From CAYVAP01 sp964343195 (GTDB taxonomy: Bacteria; Bacteroidota; Bacteroidia; J057): DNA of 39,113 bases. This document shows positions 12,126 through 20,234 of this stretch, piece by piece. Each line of letters opens with the position of its first letter. Within the stretch, counting starts at the first letter, position 1. The position numbers were made by a program, and so were the translations under genes. The notes beneath the pieces were generated by a model. That model was not told where the DNA came from, did not search any database, and saw only the letters and a list, made by a program, of their open reading frames with translations. Where the stretch lies: positions 1 through 39,113 of the forward strand of contig CAYFIR010000056.1 in NCBI GenBank assembly GCA_964343195.1, given 5' to 3'.

Positions 12126-13583
12126 ATGGGCAAACCAACCGGATTCACAGAGTTTGACCGCGAGTTAGCTCCTACCAGAGATCCCAAAGAGCGTAAGCGG
12201 GATTTCAAAGACATCTACCTTCCCATGAAGGCCGAGAAAATCCATCAGCAGGCAGCTCGCTGCATGGATTGTGGGGTGCCATTTTGCCACCACGGTTGCC
12301 CATTAGGGAATAATATTCCGGAATTCAACGATGCGGTTTACCGCGAGGACTGGGAGCAGGCTACCGAAGTTCTGCTTAGCACCAACAACTTTCCGGAATT
12401 CACCGGAAGAATCTGCCCTGCTCCCTGTGAAGGTAGCTGTGTGCTGGGAATCAACCATCCTCCGGTTACCATTGAACAAATAGAAAAGAATATTGCGGAG
12501 AAGGCATTCGAATTGGGCCTGATGAAGCCTTTTACTCCGGATCATCGCACCGGGAAAAGAGTCGCCGTTATCGGTTCGGGTCCTGCGGGGCTCGCTGCCG
12601 CCGATCAACTCAACCACGCGGGACATAACGTCATCGTTTTTGAACGGGACGCCTACCCTGGTGGATTGCTCCGCTATGGAATTCCGGACTTTAAGCTGGA
12701 AAAGTGGACCGTTGAGCGCCGGATTGAACTAATGGAAGCCTCAGGGATCGAGTTTCGATGCAATATCTCTGTAGGAGAGGACATCAGTGCAGAGCAACTA
12801 AAAGCTGAATACGATGCAGTTGTGATCTGTACGGGAGCTACGGTACCACGAGACATGCCGCTTGATGGGCGTTACCTGAAGGGCATTCACTATGCGATGG
12901 AATACCTTACGCTTACCAATCAAAAGATCAATGGCGAAGAATGGGATACAGCCCATGACATTGTCGCTGATGGAAAAGATGTGATTGTGATCGGAGGGGG
13001 GGATACAGGTTCTGACTGCATCGGAACAGCCAATCGCCAGCATGCAAATTCCATCACCCAAATCACATGGGGGCCCAAGCCTCCAACTGAACGCACAGCG
13101 GAAAATCCATGGCCTGAGACTCCGGCCATTTTGACTTCCACTTCCTCACATGAAGAAGGCTGCGAACGCGACTGGAACATCCTGTCAAAGGAATTCGTCA
13201 GTGATGAAAACGGACATGTAAAAGCGCTGCGAATCGTCAAGATCGAATGGAACCCTGGCCGAAAAGGCTACCACGAAGTTCCAGGCAGCGAGCGCGATCT
13301 CCCCTGTGACCTGGCACTGATTGCTGTTGGTTTCAAGCACCCGGAGCAGAAAGGCCTTTTGGAGCAATTTGGGTTGGAGCTGGACCGACGAGGGAATGTC
13401 AAAGCTGAGGAGTATTCAACCTCTGTTCCAGGCGTATTTGCAGCAGGGGATGCCCGAAGAGGGCAGTCGCTTGTAGTGTGGGCCATCGCAGAAGGACGGG
13501 AAGCAGCCCGAGCTGCCGATACCTACCTGATGGGGCATTCTGAACTACCAACCAAAACTGTTTCCATGATGAACTTAGGATAG
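12126..13583 (+). CDS. gltD: Glutamate synthase small (beta) subunit
   Basis: A 485-residue GltD. The N-terminal domain carries the 4Fe-4S cysteines C46, C49, C54, C58 and C97, C101, C105 (CMDCGVPFCHHGC and CPAPCEGSC). The FAD site is GSGPAG at 150-155 and the NADPH site GGGDTGSDC near 290-298, followed by a C-terminal GVFAAGDARRG that closes the FAD domain. It delivers electrons from NADPH to GltB. Length and motifs are complete. It lies 140 bp downstream of gltB in the same direction, a slightly long gap for an operon; the gap contains a possible repeat remnant but no terminator-like hairpin. Confidence 0.96.
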   Translation: MGKPTGFTEFDRELAPTRDPKERKRDFKDIYLPMKAEKIHQQAARCMDCGVPFCHHGCPLGNNIPEFNDAVYREDWEQATEVLLSTNNFPEFTGRICPAPCEGSCVLGINHPPVTIEQIEKNIAEKAFELGLMKPFTPDHRTGKRVAVIGSGPAGLAAADQLNHAGHNVIVFERDAYPGGLLRYGIPDFKLEKWTVERRIELMEASGIEFRCNISVGEDISAEQLKAEYDAVVICTGATVPRDMPLDGRYLKGIHYAMEYLTLTNQKINGEEWDTAHDIVADGKDVIVIGGGDTGSDCIGTANRQHANSITQITWGPKPPTERTAENPWPETPAILTSTSSHEEGCERDWNILSKEFVSDENGHVKALRIVKIEWNPGRKGYHEVPGSERDLPCDLALIAVGFKHPEQKGLLEQFGLELDRRGNVKAEEYSTSVPGVFAAGDARRGQSLVVWAIAEGREAARAADTYLMGHSELPTKTVSMMNLG

Positions 13584-13613
13584 ATTTTTTCGGGATTGGA
13601 TAACACTTTTGTT

Positions 13614-13650
13614 AACGCTGGCCAGGTTTGAGCACCTGCCAGCGTTTTTC
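13614..13650 (+). terminator. Rho-independent terminator after gltD
   Basis: AACGCTGG...CAGGT pairs with ACCTG...CCAGCGTT (one bulged C, loop TTGAGC), and the right arm runs into a T-rich tract. It lies 30 bp after the gltD stop. Confidence 0.8.
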
Positions 13651-13717
13651 TATGGTGAACAGGAAAAGGTAGACTGGACAAGACCATTTCTCATTCTACC
13701 TGTAAGCACCCAACTCT

Positions 13718-13725
13718 TACCTTTG
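13718..13725 (+). promoter_or_regulatory. Candidate -7 box for the thioredoxin gene
   Basis: TACCTTTG fits TAnnTTTG and lies 37 bp before the ATG at 13763. There is no clear TTTG box 17-23 bp upstream, so support is partial. Confidence 0.45.
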
Positions 13726-13762
13726 GCTTCCGTATAGACTCATATTACAAAAACGTAATAAA

Positions 13763-14548
13763 ATGAACTTTCAGGTAGATGTTATAGAACGCAGCCACGA
13801 AGTACCCGTGGTGGTAGATTTTTGGGCAGCCTGGTGCGGACCCTGCCGCATGTTGGGGCCGGTCATAGAGCAACTGGCCCAGGAAGCCGATGGGCGCTGG
13901 GAGTTAGTCAAGGTCGATACCGAGGCCCATCAGGACCTGGCACGTCAATACCAGATCATGAGTATTCCTGCCGTTAAAATGTTTGTGAAGGGGCAGCCTG
14001 TTGCAGAATTTGCCGGAGCCCTTCCCAAAGGACAAATTTTAGCCTGGCTGGATGAGAACCTCCCAAGTGAAGAAAAGAAACAGCTGGCAGCAGTGCACCA
14101 GCAAATGATAGAGGGAGACTTTGTGGGGAGCAGGGAAACGCTCCGACAGCTAGTCGTTCAGGATCCGGGATTTGCAGAGGCGTTAGTGCTGTTAGCAGGT
14201 CTTGAAGCAGCAGAAGACCCCATGAAGGCTCAGGAAATGGTCATGAACATTCCGCAGGAACATCCATTATACGATCAGGCCGAAGGAGTAATCGCTCTGG
14301 GCGAAATGATGATGGTCACTGAAGACGGACAGCCTAAAGTTACCGAACTCGTTGAACAGGCCCGCCAGGCATTTGAACAACTGGACATCGAGGGATCCCT
14401 GCAACCCCTGATCAAGGCCATCATGATCTACAAGCCCTACGCCAACGAAATGCCACGGAGAGCAGTCCTGGGACTTTTCAGGCTATTGGGCGAAGAACAT
14501 CCGCTGACCCAAAAATACCGCCCACACTTCAGCATGGCACTGTATTGA
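13763..14548 (+). CDS. Thioredoxin-domain protein with TPR-like tail (CnoX/YbbN type)
   Basis: A 261-residue protein with an N-terminal thioredoxin fold and a helical C-terminus. The active site is W24-C25-G-P-C28, so both redox cysteines are kept, and the cis-proline is P69 (SIPAV). From about residue 110 on the sequence is helical and acidic, with repeats of the TPR-like kind seen in E. coli YbbN/CnoX (EALVLLAGLEA, then MIYKP and a C-terminal segment like the family's FxLLGxxHPLTxxYR). CnoX is a chaperone-redox protein that holds unfolding clients and hands them to GroEL; E. coli CnoX has an SXXC site, so the CGPC site here suggests an active oxidoreductase. It is monocistronic, with its own promoter box and a long non-coding stretch behind it. 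Confidence 0.85.
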   Translation: MNFQVDVIERSHEVPVVVDFWAAWCGPCRMLGPVIEQLAQEADGRWELVKVDTEAHQDLARQYQIMSIPAVKMFVKGQPVAEFAGALPKGQILAWLDENLPSEEKKQLAAVHQQMIEGDFVGSRETLRQLVVQDPGFAEALVLLAGLEAAEDPMKAQEMVMNIPQEHPLYDQAEGVIALGEMMMVTEDGQPKVTELVEQARQAFEQLDIEGSLQPLIKAIMIYKPYANEMPRRAVLGLFRLLGEEHPLTQKYRPHFSMALY

Positions 14549-14669
14549 GCCAGAAACAGGACCAGCTTCAGTAGGAAATAGGGAAATTCACTCCTACACA
14601 GGTGCACTTCCAGCACAGGGGGGTCACTTAAACCCATCCCGGAGTCCGATTCAACAAAATGAGATGCAC

Positions 14670-14893
14670 CTAGTCATTAGTTTCGCGGTTCAAAGTTCCC
14701 ATGTTATTGACCATTCCGTTTTCAATTGTGCCTGGCGTCAGAGACGCTTTGACTTGACGTTTCGCTTCGGAGATGCTTCGACCTTGCTCAGCACAGGACT
14801 CACGAGCGGCACTGCTAAAGCAGTGCTTGAGGCCATGACCATCCCCAGGATGGCGCTGGTGAGAGCCTGTGCTGAACGAAGTGAAGTACCTAG
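14670..14893 (+). repeat. CTAG-bounded repeat element D (long form)
   Basis: It begins CTAGTCATTAG and reaches a second CTAG at 14890-14893. The first 53 bp match the last 53 bp of the window (39061-39113) with two differences. The interior holds two copies of a common palindromic module in inverted orientation (CTTGCTCAGCACAGG near 14782 and CCTGTGCTGAACGAAG near 14867), and a perfect hairpin GCACTGCT-AA-AGCAGTGC near 14809-14826. Confidence 0.6.
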
Positions 14894-14998
14894 AGCCGAC
14901 ACCTGATGTCTTCTTGTCTCCGACTTTACCATATTGAGCGCCATTAGAGGCGGCTTGCCGAGGCTCGACTCCGAAATAGTAAGTTGCCCAAGTTGCCC

Positions 14999-15025
14999 TA
15001 GCCGCGCAAAGCCAATTAGCGGCTA
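14999..15025. repeat. Inverted repeat TAGCCGC / GCGGCTA
   Basis: Perfect 7-bp arms separated by 13 bp, without a following T-tract in either direction. Function unknown. Confidence 0.4.
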
Positions 15026-15341
15026 CTGGCCTTGAATTAAGTGCACACCTTGGTTAGAGTGAGGTAGGCCTACAATTCAAAAAGGCATAAGGAGACGCTC
15101 TCAAGCCCTTTTCGTGGGGCGAAACTAATGCCCAGCGCAGAAGGATAAACCAAAAGCATTTGTCCTCCTGCACAATCAACTAAAAGACCAACATAGATGG
15201 TGGGAGTTCCTTTCCCTCCAGTATCCGGGATTGGGTCGGCTCCGGAACGAAGTGCCAATTGTCATCTTCGCAGATGACCAGTAAAGGATGCGTTTCCCTA
15301 TTCGGCCTGCGAACTTTTTGGTCCACAACAAACCAATCACC

Positions 15342-15833
15342 ATGGATGCATCCTATCAAAACCAGGTTTCGGCATTTCTGAAATGTCGTCGAATCGCTGT
15401 TTTGGGGTATTCCACCAGCGACGAAATGGCTCCCGCCAATGGTATTTTCAAGAAGTTGCAGGAGAATGGGTACGAAGTTTTTGGCATCAATCCACGCCTG
15501 AAATCCGATCCTGAGCAAGGCCTCTATCCCAACCTCAGCCAGGTGCCCGGCCAAATAGAGGCAGCCATGATCTGTACCCCGCCGCAGGCAAGTCATGCGG
15601 CACTGGAGGCCTGCCATGAATTGGGAATCTCCAGGGCCTGGATCCACCGGTCGGTGAATGCTGGAAGCTATGATGCAAAAGCCGAGGAATTTGCCCAGCA
15701 ACATGGTATTAGCCTGCTCACAGGAGGATGCCCCATGATGTTTCTCGCACCTGACTTTTTCCATAAGTGTATTCGCTGGTACGCCAAATTAAAAGGCGTA
15801 CTCAAGACAGTAGAGCCGCCTGTACCTGCTTGA
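15342..15833 (+). CDS. CoA-binding domain protein (YccU-like)
   Basis: The ATG at 15342 gives 163 residues; a longer frame beginning at 15288 adds 18 residues without similarity to the family and is rejected. The protein is a single Rossmann-like CoA-binding domain: RRIAVLGYSTSDEMAPANG (16-34), then GYEVFGINPR (43-52), AMICTPPQASHAALEAC and a GGCPMMFL segment near the C-terminus. Small proteins of this type (E. coli YccU, Pfam CoA_binding_2) resemble the nucleotide-binding part of succinyl-CoA synthetase, but no enzyme activity is established. It is followed 56 bp later by the Toprim gene on the same strand. Confidence 0.85.
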   Translation: MDASYQNQVSAFLKCRRIAVLGYSTSDEMAPANGIFKKLQENGYEVFGINPRLKSDPEQGLYPNLSQVPGQIEAAMICTPPQASHAALEACHELGISRAWIHRSVNAGSYDAKAEEFAQQHGISLLTGGCPMMFLAPDFFHKCIRWYAKLKGVLKTVEPPVPA

Positions 15834-15889
15834 CACCTTTTTCTCGGGTAGGGCTTGCGGTATCAGGCACATCGTTCCTAATTTGGGGC

Positions 15890-17062
15890 ATGCCATGGGA
15901 AGTTGATTTTGAACGGGCCAGACAAAACCTGGACCTGGTAGCAATCGCGACCAGCTATTATGGGTATGAAGTCTCCCGATCCCGATCCGGGGTCAGGCAA
16001 AAAGTCCTTGTGCACTCCGGTACAGGAGAACGGCTCATCGTTCAAGCAGCGGGCTCAGAGGGGATTTTCCGTTACTTCAATCCTCATGACGACAGGGATA
16101 AAGGTACCATAATCGATTTTATCCTCAACCGGGAAGGAGGAGACTGGGAACTTCTCAAGCATCGCCTGATCACCTTCGGCTTGCAAAGTTTCCCACCAGA
16201 GAGAATAGCTTCCTCCAGCCCTCATGCTTCTCAACCCAGAGTCGACCTGGAGCCATTGAGCGATCGCAGTTTTTTGCATAAGCGTGGCATCTCTGACGCC
16301 ACGTTGGACCATCCCTGGTTCAAAAATCGGATTGGGCACTATACCCTCAAGGGCCACCGCAACTGGGCTTTCCCCCTGTACCAGGGAAAAACCATCGTTG
16401 GGCTGGAACTGCGAAACCACGAATTCAAGGGCTATGCTGCCGGGTCCAGTAAGCAATCCGGGGGCTGGTTTTCATCCGTATCCGAACTAAAAGGAGCGCC
16501 ACAGGCCATGCTGATCACGGAAAGTGCACTGGACGCACTGGCCTACCACGAATTATTCCCGCCATCAGATGAAGAGCAAAGGCTTTACCTCAGTACCGGA
16601 GGTGCCTATTCCCATGGGCAACTGCAACTCGTCCAGATGCTGCTGGACAGCCTGAGACCAGAACAGGTCTGGCTAGGCGCAGACACCGATGCAGCGGGTC
16701 AGGCTCAGAACCTTCAATTTGCGGTTCGGATGTCGCATCCTTTGCACTCAGATCAGGACTTTGAGGCCATCACGGAACGAATGGGCAAAGATCGCCTGAG
16801 GATTTCGCTGAAACCAGGTTTACAAACTCCCATGGAACATCAGGCCTTTCGGCTTCTGTTAAGCGGTTTTGTTGACGAAGGAGCTGAGGTGAGCAACATA
16901 GGAGCAGAAAAGGGCTATTGGTTAATAGACATCCCGTATGAAGCGCCCATGATTTCAAAAGCCACTCGTTTGATCATCCTCCTGCGAAAATCCTCCAACT
17001 GGCTCGTGGTAAAAACCCCAGCCACCAAGGATTGGAATGAAGATCTTTGCACTACCAGATAA
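15890..17062 (+). CDS. Toprim-domain protein of the DUF3991/primase-like type
   Basis: The ATG at 15890 gives 390 residues; the open frame reaches back into the previous gene, but that part overlaps it and looks unrelated. About 1-150 resemble the DUF3991-like region: DFERARQNLDLVAIATSYYGYE, the RYFNPHDDRDKGTIIDFI block, and a following W-x-F-P-L-Y segment. The Toprim fold covers about 205-290, with the acidic residues E211 (LITESALDALAYHE) and D265/D267 (LGADTDAAG). The C-terminus has TKDWNEDL, a tail often seen in proteins of this type. Relatives are usually encoded on plasmids and conjugative elements and act as primase or DNA-processing proteins. No relaxase, integrase or transfer gene is nearby, so it may be a domesticated or stranded gene. 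It converges on the cyclase gene with 2 bp between stops. Confidence 0.78.
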   Translation: MPWEVDFERARQNLDLVAIATSYYGYEVSRSRSGVRQKVLVHSGTGERLIVQAAGSEGIFRYFNPHDDRDKGTIIDFILNREGGDWELLKHRLITFGLQSFPPERIASSSPHASQPRVDLEPLSDRSFLHKRGISDATLDHPWFKNRIGHYTLKGHRNWAFPLYQGKTIVGLELRNHEFKGYAAGSSKQSGGWFSSVSELKGAPQAMLITESALDALAYHELFPPSDEEQRLYLSTGGAYSHGQLQLVQMLLDSLRPEQVWLGADTDAAGQAQNLQFAVRMSHPLHSDQDFEAITERMGKDRLRISLKPGLQTPMEHQAFRLLLSGFVDEGAEVSNIGAEKGYWLIDIPYEAPMISKATRLIILLRKSSNWLVVKTPATKDWNEDLCTTR

Positions 17063-17064
17063 CC

Positions 17065-19602
17065 CTATTTTACCTTTCGGTAAACGTATCCTTCCTCACC
17101 ATTTGTCCAGTGAGCCTTGAGGGTCCAGGTTCCTTCTTCTTTCTTAAAAGTAATCGCTCGTCCCATGCCATCCTGCATCAAATACTGATTCTCTCCATAA
17201 TGAATCAAACGAATCGGATCTTCTGCCCAGGAATACCCAGACTGACTGATGTACAGGTAGTTATCTTTTCGATCAGCAAAGAGATTGGTTCCATTATAAT
17301 CGTAAATACCCACAAATTGGTCGAGAAAGGCGGTATCAGCCTCGGGATGGTCTTCTCGCCACTGGATCGCACTTTCTATGGGTTCCAGGAATGCAAATCC
17401 CGGTTTGTCTTCCTTCGCTGAAGGCAGCAGCTCAGCCACGCGATCAAGTTCTCCCTTCATGAACGCCTGAGCCAACTGCTCCAGGCTTTCAGGGAGTCGA
17501 AAGTAAGCCTGGCTCTGCCCATATTTAAGATTGGAAAAGATATACCCATCTATGCCGCTATGGGTAGAATCTGTTCGGAAAGTGATCCGGTATCCGGGGG
17601 GCGAAATGAACTCAAGGCTATCTCCAAGGTGATACAGACAAAAGGCAGGTTGTCCCGGAAGTTTCATCGTCAGCCGGCCCTTTTCCACCTCTACAGGAGC
17701 CTGGAAGCGCATTTTGACATATGCCCTATACTGCCCCTCAAATTCCTCCAGAGGGATTCCTTCAATTTCCCTGGGGTTGCCCTCCAGTTCGGCGTGACGG
17801 ATTAGCATGTCAAACATCTCGTTATCGGGATGCAACAGAGAACCCTGGCTAAAGGTCCGAATGGCATCCTCCCACTTTTCTGCGGCCAGTTCCAATTCTC
17901 CTTTTTGCAAAATCCCCATTTCGTTCTCGGGGTTTTCGGACAGGTAGGCATCCATGACTTTAAGCCCCTCTTTGGGTTTTCCAAGAAACATATAGCTGCG
18001 AGCTTTGAATACAGCCCAGCTGTCAAGGTTTCCATTTTGAGCCTCATATTGATCAATGGCCTCCAGGGTCGTTTCATACTGTCCCTGCACATAGCTTTCC
18101 TCGATCAGGGCAGTGAGGTACTGTGGATTTTGAGGTTCCAGTTCTGCGAATAGCTTCGTGAGTTCCAGCGCCTTTTCCAGCTGGCCTGAGACCCGGTAGT
18201 TCAGTTGCCGGATACGGGCTTCGAAAATATCCGGCATTCGGTTGCGATGGCGCATGGATTGCCCAATCATCGATTTGACCCTGGACTCGCTCATCTGGTA
18301 AGCCTGCATGAAATTGGCCAGGTAGTAGGCGGCCCATGCGAAGGTCGAGTCGATGGCGACAGGTTTCTGCATCATGATAAATGCCTCCTGCGGGTTACTT
18401 CTCATGGTAAAAAGCGCCTTCCCCATCGCAGCGAGGGCTTCCTCCGAATCTGTCAAAAACTGGGAAACCCGCAGGTCAGTAACCTGTTTCTGGCGCTGCT
18501 CGGGTACTCCCAGGGCATCCTTCAGGCCCAGACTCGCTCTGTCCGCCAATGCTCCAAAAGTGGGGGCTTCAAAGGTAAGGGACTGGGGTTCCAGGGAGGC
18601 ATCCACCGGATTTAGATCCAGGGTGAGGTGATACTGGTTATCGGATGTATCGATCTTTCCATCGAGAACATATTGGCAACGCTGCTGACGGGCAAAATCC
18701 AGGTAATCCTTGAAGGATGCCTGGGGGCGGTATGGCTGATAAAGGTTGAAGACGCTTGGATCCTGGTCCAGGTCCATGCTGATGGTCATCGGACCCATAA
18801 GCTCAACCCAATCCAGGGTACTATCACCGGAAACATTCTCAAAGTCGGCGATCACGACCCTCTTTTTCTCTTCAAAGGGAATGGCTCCTTTCCTCAAAGA
18901 CTGCGCCGAGAGTGCAGAACCATTCTCATTGGCACTGGCCTCAAACAACGAGGTAATGGGCGCATATACAAATGGAGCAAGAGCCACAAAAGCCAGTAGT
19001 CCAACTCCATACTGGGCCCATATCGGAAGTCGCTGCCAGAGATTGGGCTGCCCCGATTCCCGCTTTATGAATTTACCTTTTAGCTTTTTGGGGTCGGGTA
19101 CTACGAGGTCGTCGCCTGAGAGCGCAAATACCTCGATGGGTTTGCTCACATTCTTGAATGTGAAAACCCCCATGGATTCCCCTGAAAACTCTGGCTGGTT
19201 TTTAAGATTATCAAATACGTTTTCTGAGACGAAAACCGATCCGATTTCCGCCATGGATTCGACGCGAGAAGCAAGGTTAACCCCATCCCCAATCACTTCT
19301 GTCTCTGAAATAAGGATGTCGCCGCTGTGAATGCCGATACGAAGCGGCACCTGGGGCTCTTCCTGAAATTCCTTTTGCATGGCTACAGCACAGGCCGCTG
19401 CATCGATGGCAGAGTCAAATACGCTAAGTGTACCATCCCCATAATACTGGATGATCTGCCCCCGATGGGCTTCATGCTGTTGCTCAAAGACTTCTCTATG
19501 CCGCTGACGTATCTGGATGGCTCGTGCTTCATCCTCCTGCATCATAGCGGTATAACCCGCTATATCGGTAAACATAATGGCGGCAAGACGACGGGTAGAC
19601 AT
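17065..19602 (-). CDS. Membrane-anchored class III adenylate/guanylate cyclase with TPR-like C-terminus
   Basis: An 845-residue protein. Residues 5-160 form a class III cyclase domain with both metal-binding aspartates, D13 (FTDIAGYT) and D56 (YYGDGTLS), and the transition-state pair N109 and R113 (GDGVNLASR), so it is probably active. The position that normally holds the purine-selecting Lys reads Gln (IIQYYGDG), so ATP versus GTP preference is unclear. One transmembrane helix lies at about 198-216. Residues ~390-630 look like TPR helices (WAAYYLANFM, AVFKARSYMFLGKPKEGL, ILQKGELELAAEKWEDAIR). The final ~200 residues are beta-rich and end with two LYISQ/YLMQDG-type strands, similar to C-terminal domains of peptidase-associated proteins. 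The start is ATG 19602. It is convergent with the Toprim gene. Domain order puts the cyclase in the cytoplasm and the TPR part outside the inner membrane. Confidence 0.85.
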   Translation of the reverse strand: MSTRRLAAIMFTDIAGYTAMMQEDEARAIQIRQRHREVFEQQHEAHRGQIIQYYGDGTLSVFDSAIDAAACAVAMQKEFQEEPQVPLRIGIHSGDILISETEVIGDGVNLASRVESMAEIGSVFVSENVFDNLKNQPEFSGESMGVFTFKNVSKPIEVFALSGDDLVVPDPKKLKGKFIKRESGQPNLWQRLPIWAQYGVGLLAFVALAPFVYAPITSLFEASANENGSALSAQSLRKGAIPFEEKKRVVIADFENVSGDSTLDWVELMGPMTISMDLDQDPSVFNLYQPYRPQASFKDYLDFARQQRCQYVLDGKIDTSDNQYHLTLDLNPVDASLEPQSLTFEAPTFGALADRASLGLKDALGVPEQRQKQVTDLRVSQFLTDSEEALAAMGKALFTMRSNPQEAFIMMQKPVAIDSTFAWAAYYLANFMQAYQMSESRVKSMIGQSMRHRNRMPDIFEARIRQLNYRVSGQLEKALELTKLFAELEPQNPQYLTALIEESYVQGQYETTLEAIDQYEAQNGNLDSWAVFKARSYMFLGKPKEGLKVMDAYLSENPENEMGILQKGELELAAEKWEDAIRTFSQGSLLHPDNEMFDMLIRHAELEGNPREIEGIPLEEFEGQYRAYVKMRFQAPVEVEKGRLTMKLPGQPAFCLYHLGDSLEFISPPGYRITFRTDSTHSGIDGYIFSNLKYGQSQAYFRLPESLEQLAQAFMKGELDRVAELLPSAKEDKPGFAFLEPIESAIQWREDHPEADTAFLDQFVGIYDYNGTNLFADRKDNYLYISQSGYSWAEDPIRLIHYGENQYLMQDGMGRAITFKKEEGTWTLKAHWTNGEEGYVYRKVK

Positions 19603-20234
19603 GGTGCTAGCAGAATTGATTATTGGTTTGCGAGCTTAAGATAACCATTTGGGGCTGGGAGACCTTATTTCGTCTAAAATATTTCAATTGGAAGGAATCA
19701 TCCTGCTTGTTTGCCGGACTTTAATCAGCAGGCATATTCCTGTACATTTTTTTAATGAAATCAACTTACTAGCCGCCAATGGACAAATCCCTGATCTCTC
19801 ACCACCAGAAAGAATAAAATCGGTTTGGCTGTTGCCTGGAAGTATGATCAGAAATCGCTGGATAAGTAGTTGGACAGAACTATTTGGTATGAAGGATATG
19901 AGGATATGGAGGCAAATCGCTGCTTAAGGCCTTCAGACCCTTCGGCGGCACTCAGGGCAGCGCCTCCATTTCCTCCCAACCTCCCTCTTATAGCTATTTT
20001 GGGACTCCTACTTTATGTTTTTTTCATGAGTTTGGGCAGAATGGCAAACAAAGTTTACTCAAATTGGCTTTTTGTTTAATGGGGTAAAGCGGCTCGTAGA
20101 AAGAGAAGAAATGCAGGGAAACTTTTGTTCAATTTTCAGCAACTAATCCTTCAATTCTACGTTTATCTTGCTGCCACCTAAATGATAGTATTACTATCAT
20201 GTTATTAACCTTCACTCCATACCCGAATTATTAT
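19603..20234. other. 632-bp intergenic region before the secretion operon
   Basis: It separates the divergent cyclase gene from the secretion operon. I see no supported gene; a 92-codon frame at 19649-19927 uses many AGA, AGG and ATA codons unlike its neighbours. The right end carries a perfect palindrome (20182-20200). No good TTTG/TAnnTTTG pair was found; TTTG at 20124 and TACGTTTA at 20158 are too far apart. Confidence 0.5.
20182..20200. promoter_or_regulatory. Perfect palindrome (candidate operator) at the 5' end of the secretion operon
   Basis: ATGATAGTA (20182-20190), one central T, TACTATCAT (20192-20200): 9-bp perfect arms. It overlaps an alternative ATG at 20199 and lies 34 bp before the ATG chosen at 20235, which places it in the promoter or leader of the operon. 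Confidence 0.55.

Larger units (their letters stand above)
14549..15341. other. 793-bp repeat-rich non-coding block
   Basis: No reading frame here looks coding on either strand; short frames are broken by palindromes. It contains a CTAG-bounded element (14670-14893), a second CTAG-to-CTAG interval (14890-15001), and an inverted repeat TAGCCGC/GCGGCTA at 14999-15025. The last 300 bases show no recognised signal. It lies next to the Toprim gene and may be a scar of past insertions. Confidence 0.55.

Noticed and set aside
14664..14906. 80-codon frame in the repeat-rich block
   Set aside because: It runs across the CTAG element and its palindromes; its start is within the part repeated at 39061, and the protein has no family resemblance.
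15070..15764. Minus-strand frames upstream of and across the CoA-binding gene
   Set aside because: They mirror the CoA-binding gene on the plus strand, which has clear family motifs. A fragment reading VICEDDNWHFVPEP looks protein-like, but it is in a frame that runs antisense into that gene and no full domain can be built from it.
19649..19927. 92-codon open frame in front of the secretion operon
   Set aside because: It uses many AGA, AGG and ATA codons unlike neighbouring genes, shows no recognised motif, and has no promoter or ribosome site; most likely a chance frame.
20199..20234. Upstream ATG of the ABC exporter
   Set aside because: It lies in the palindrome at 20182-20200, and the twelve extra residues are not typical of the family; kept as an alternative start only.
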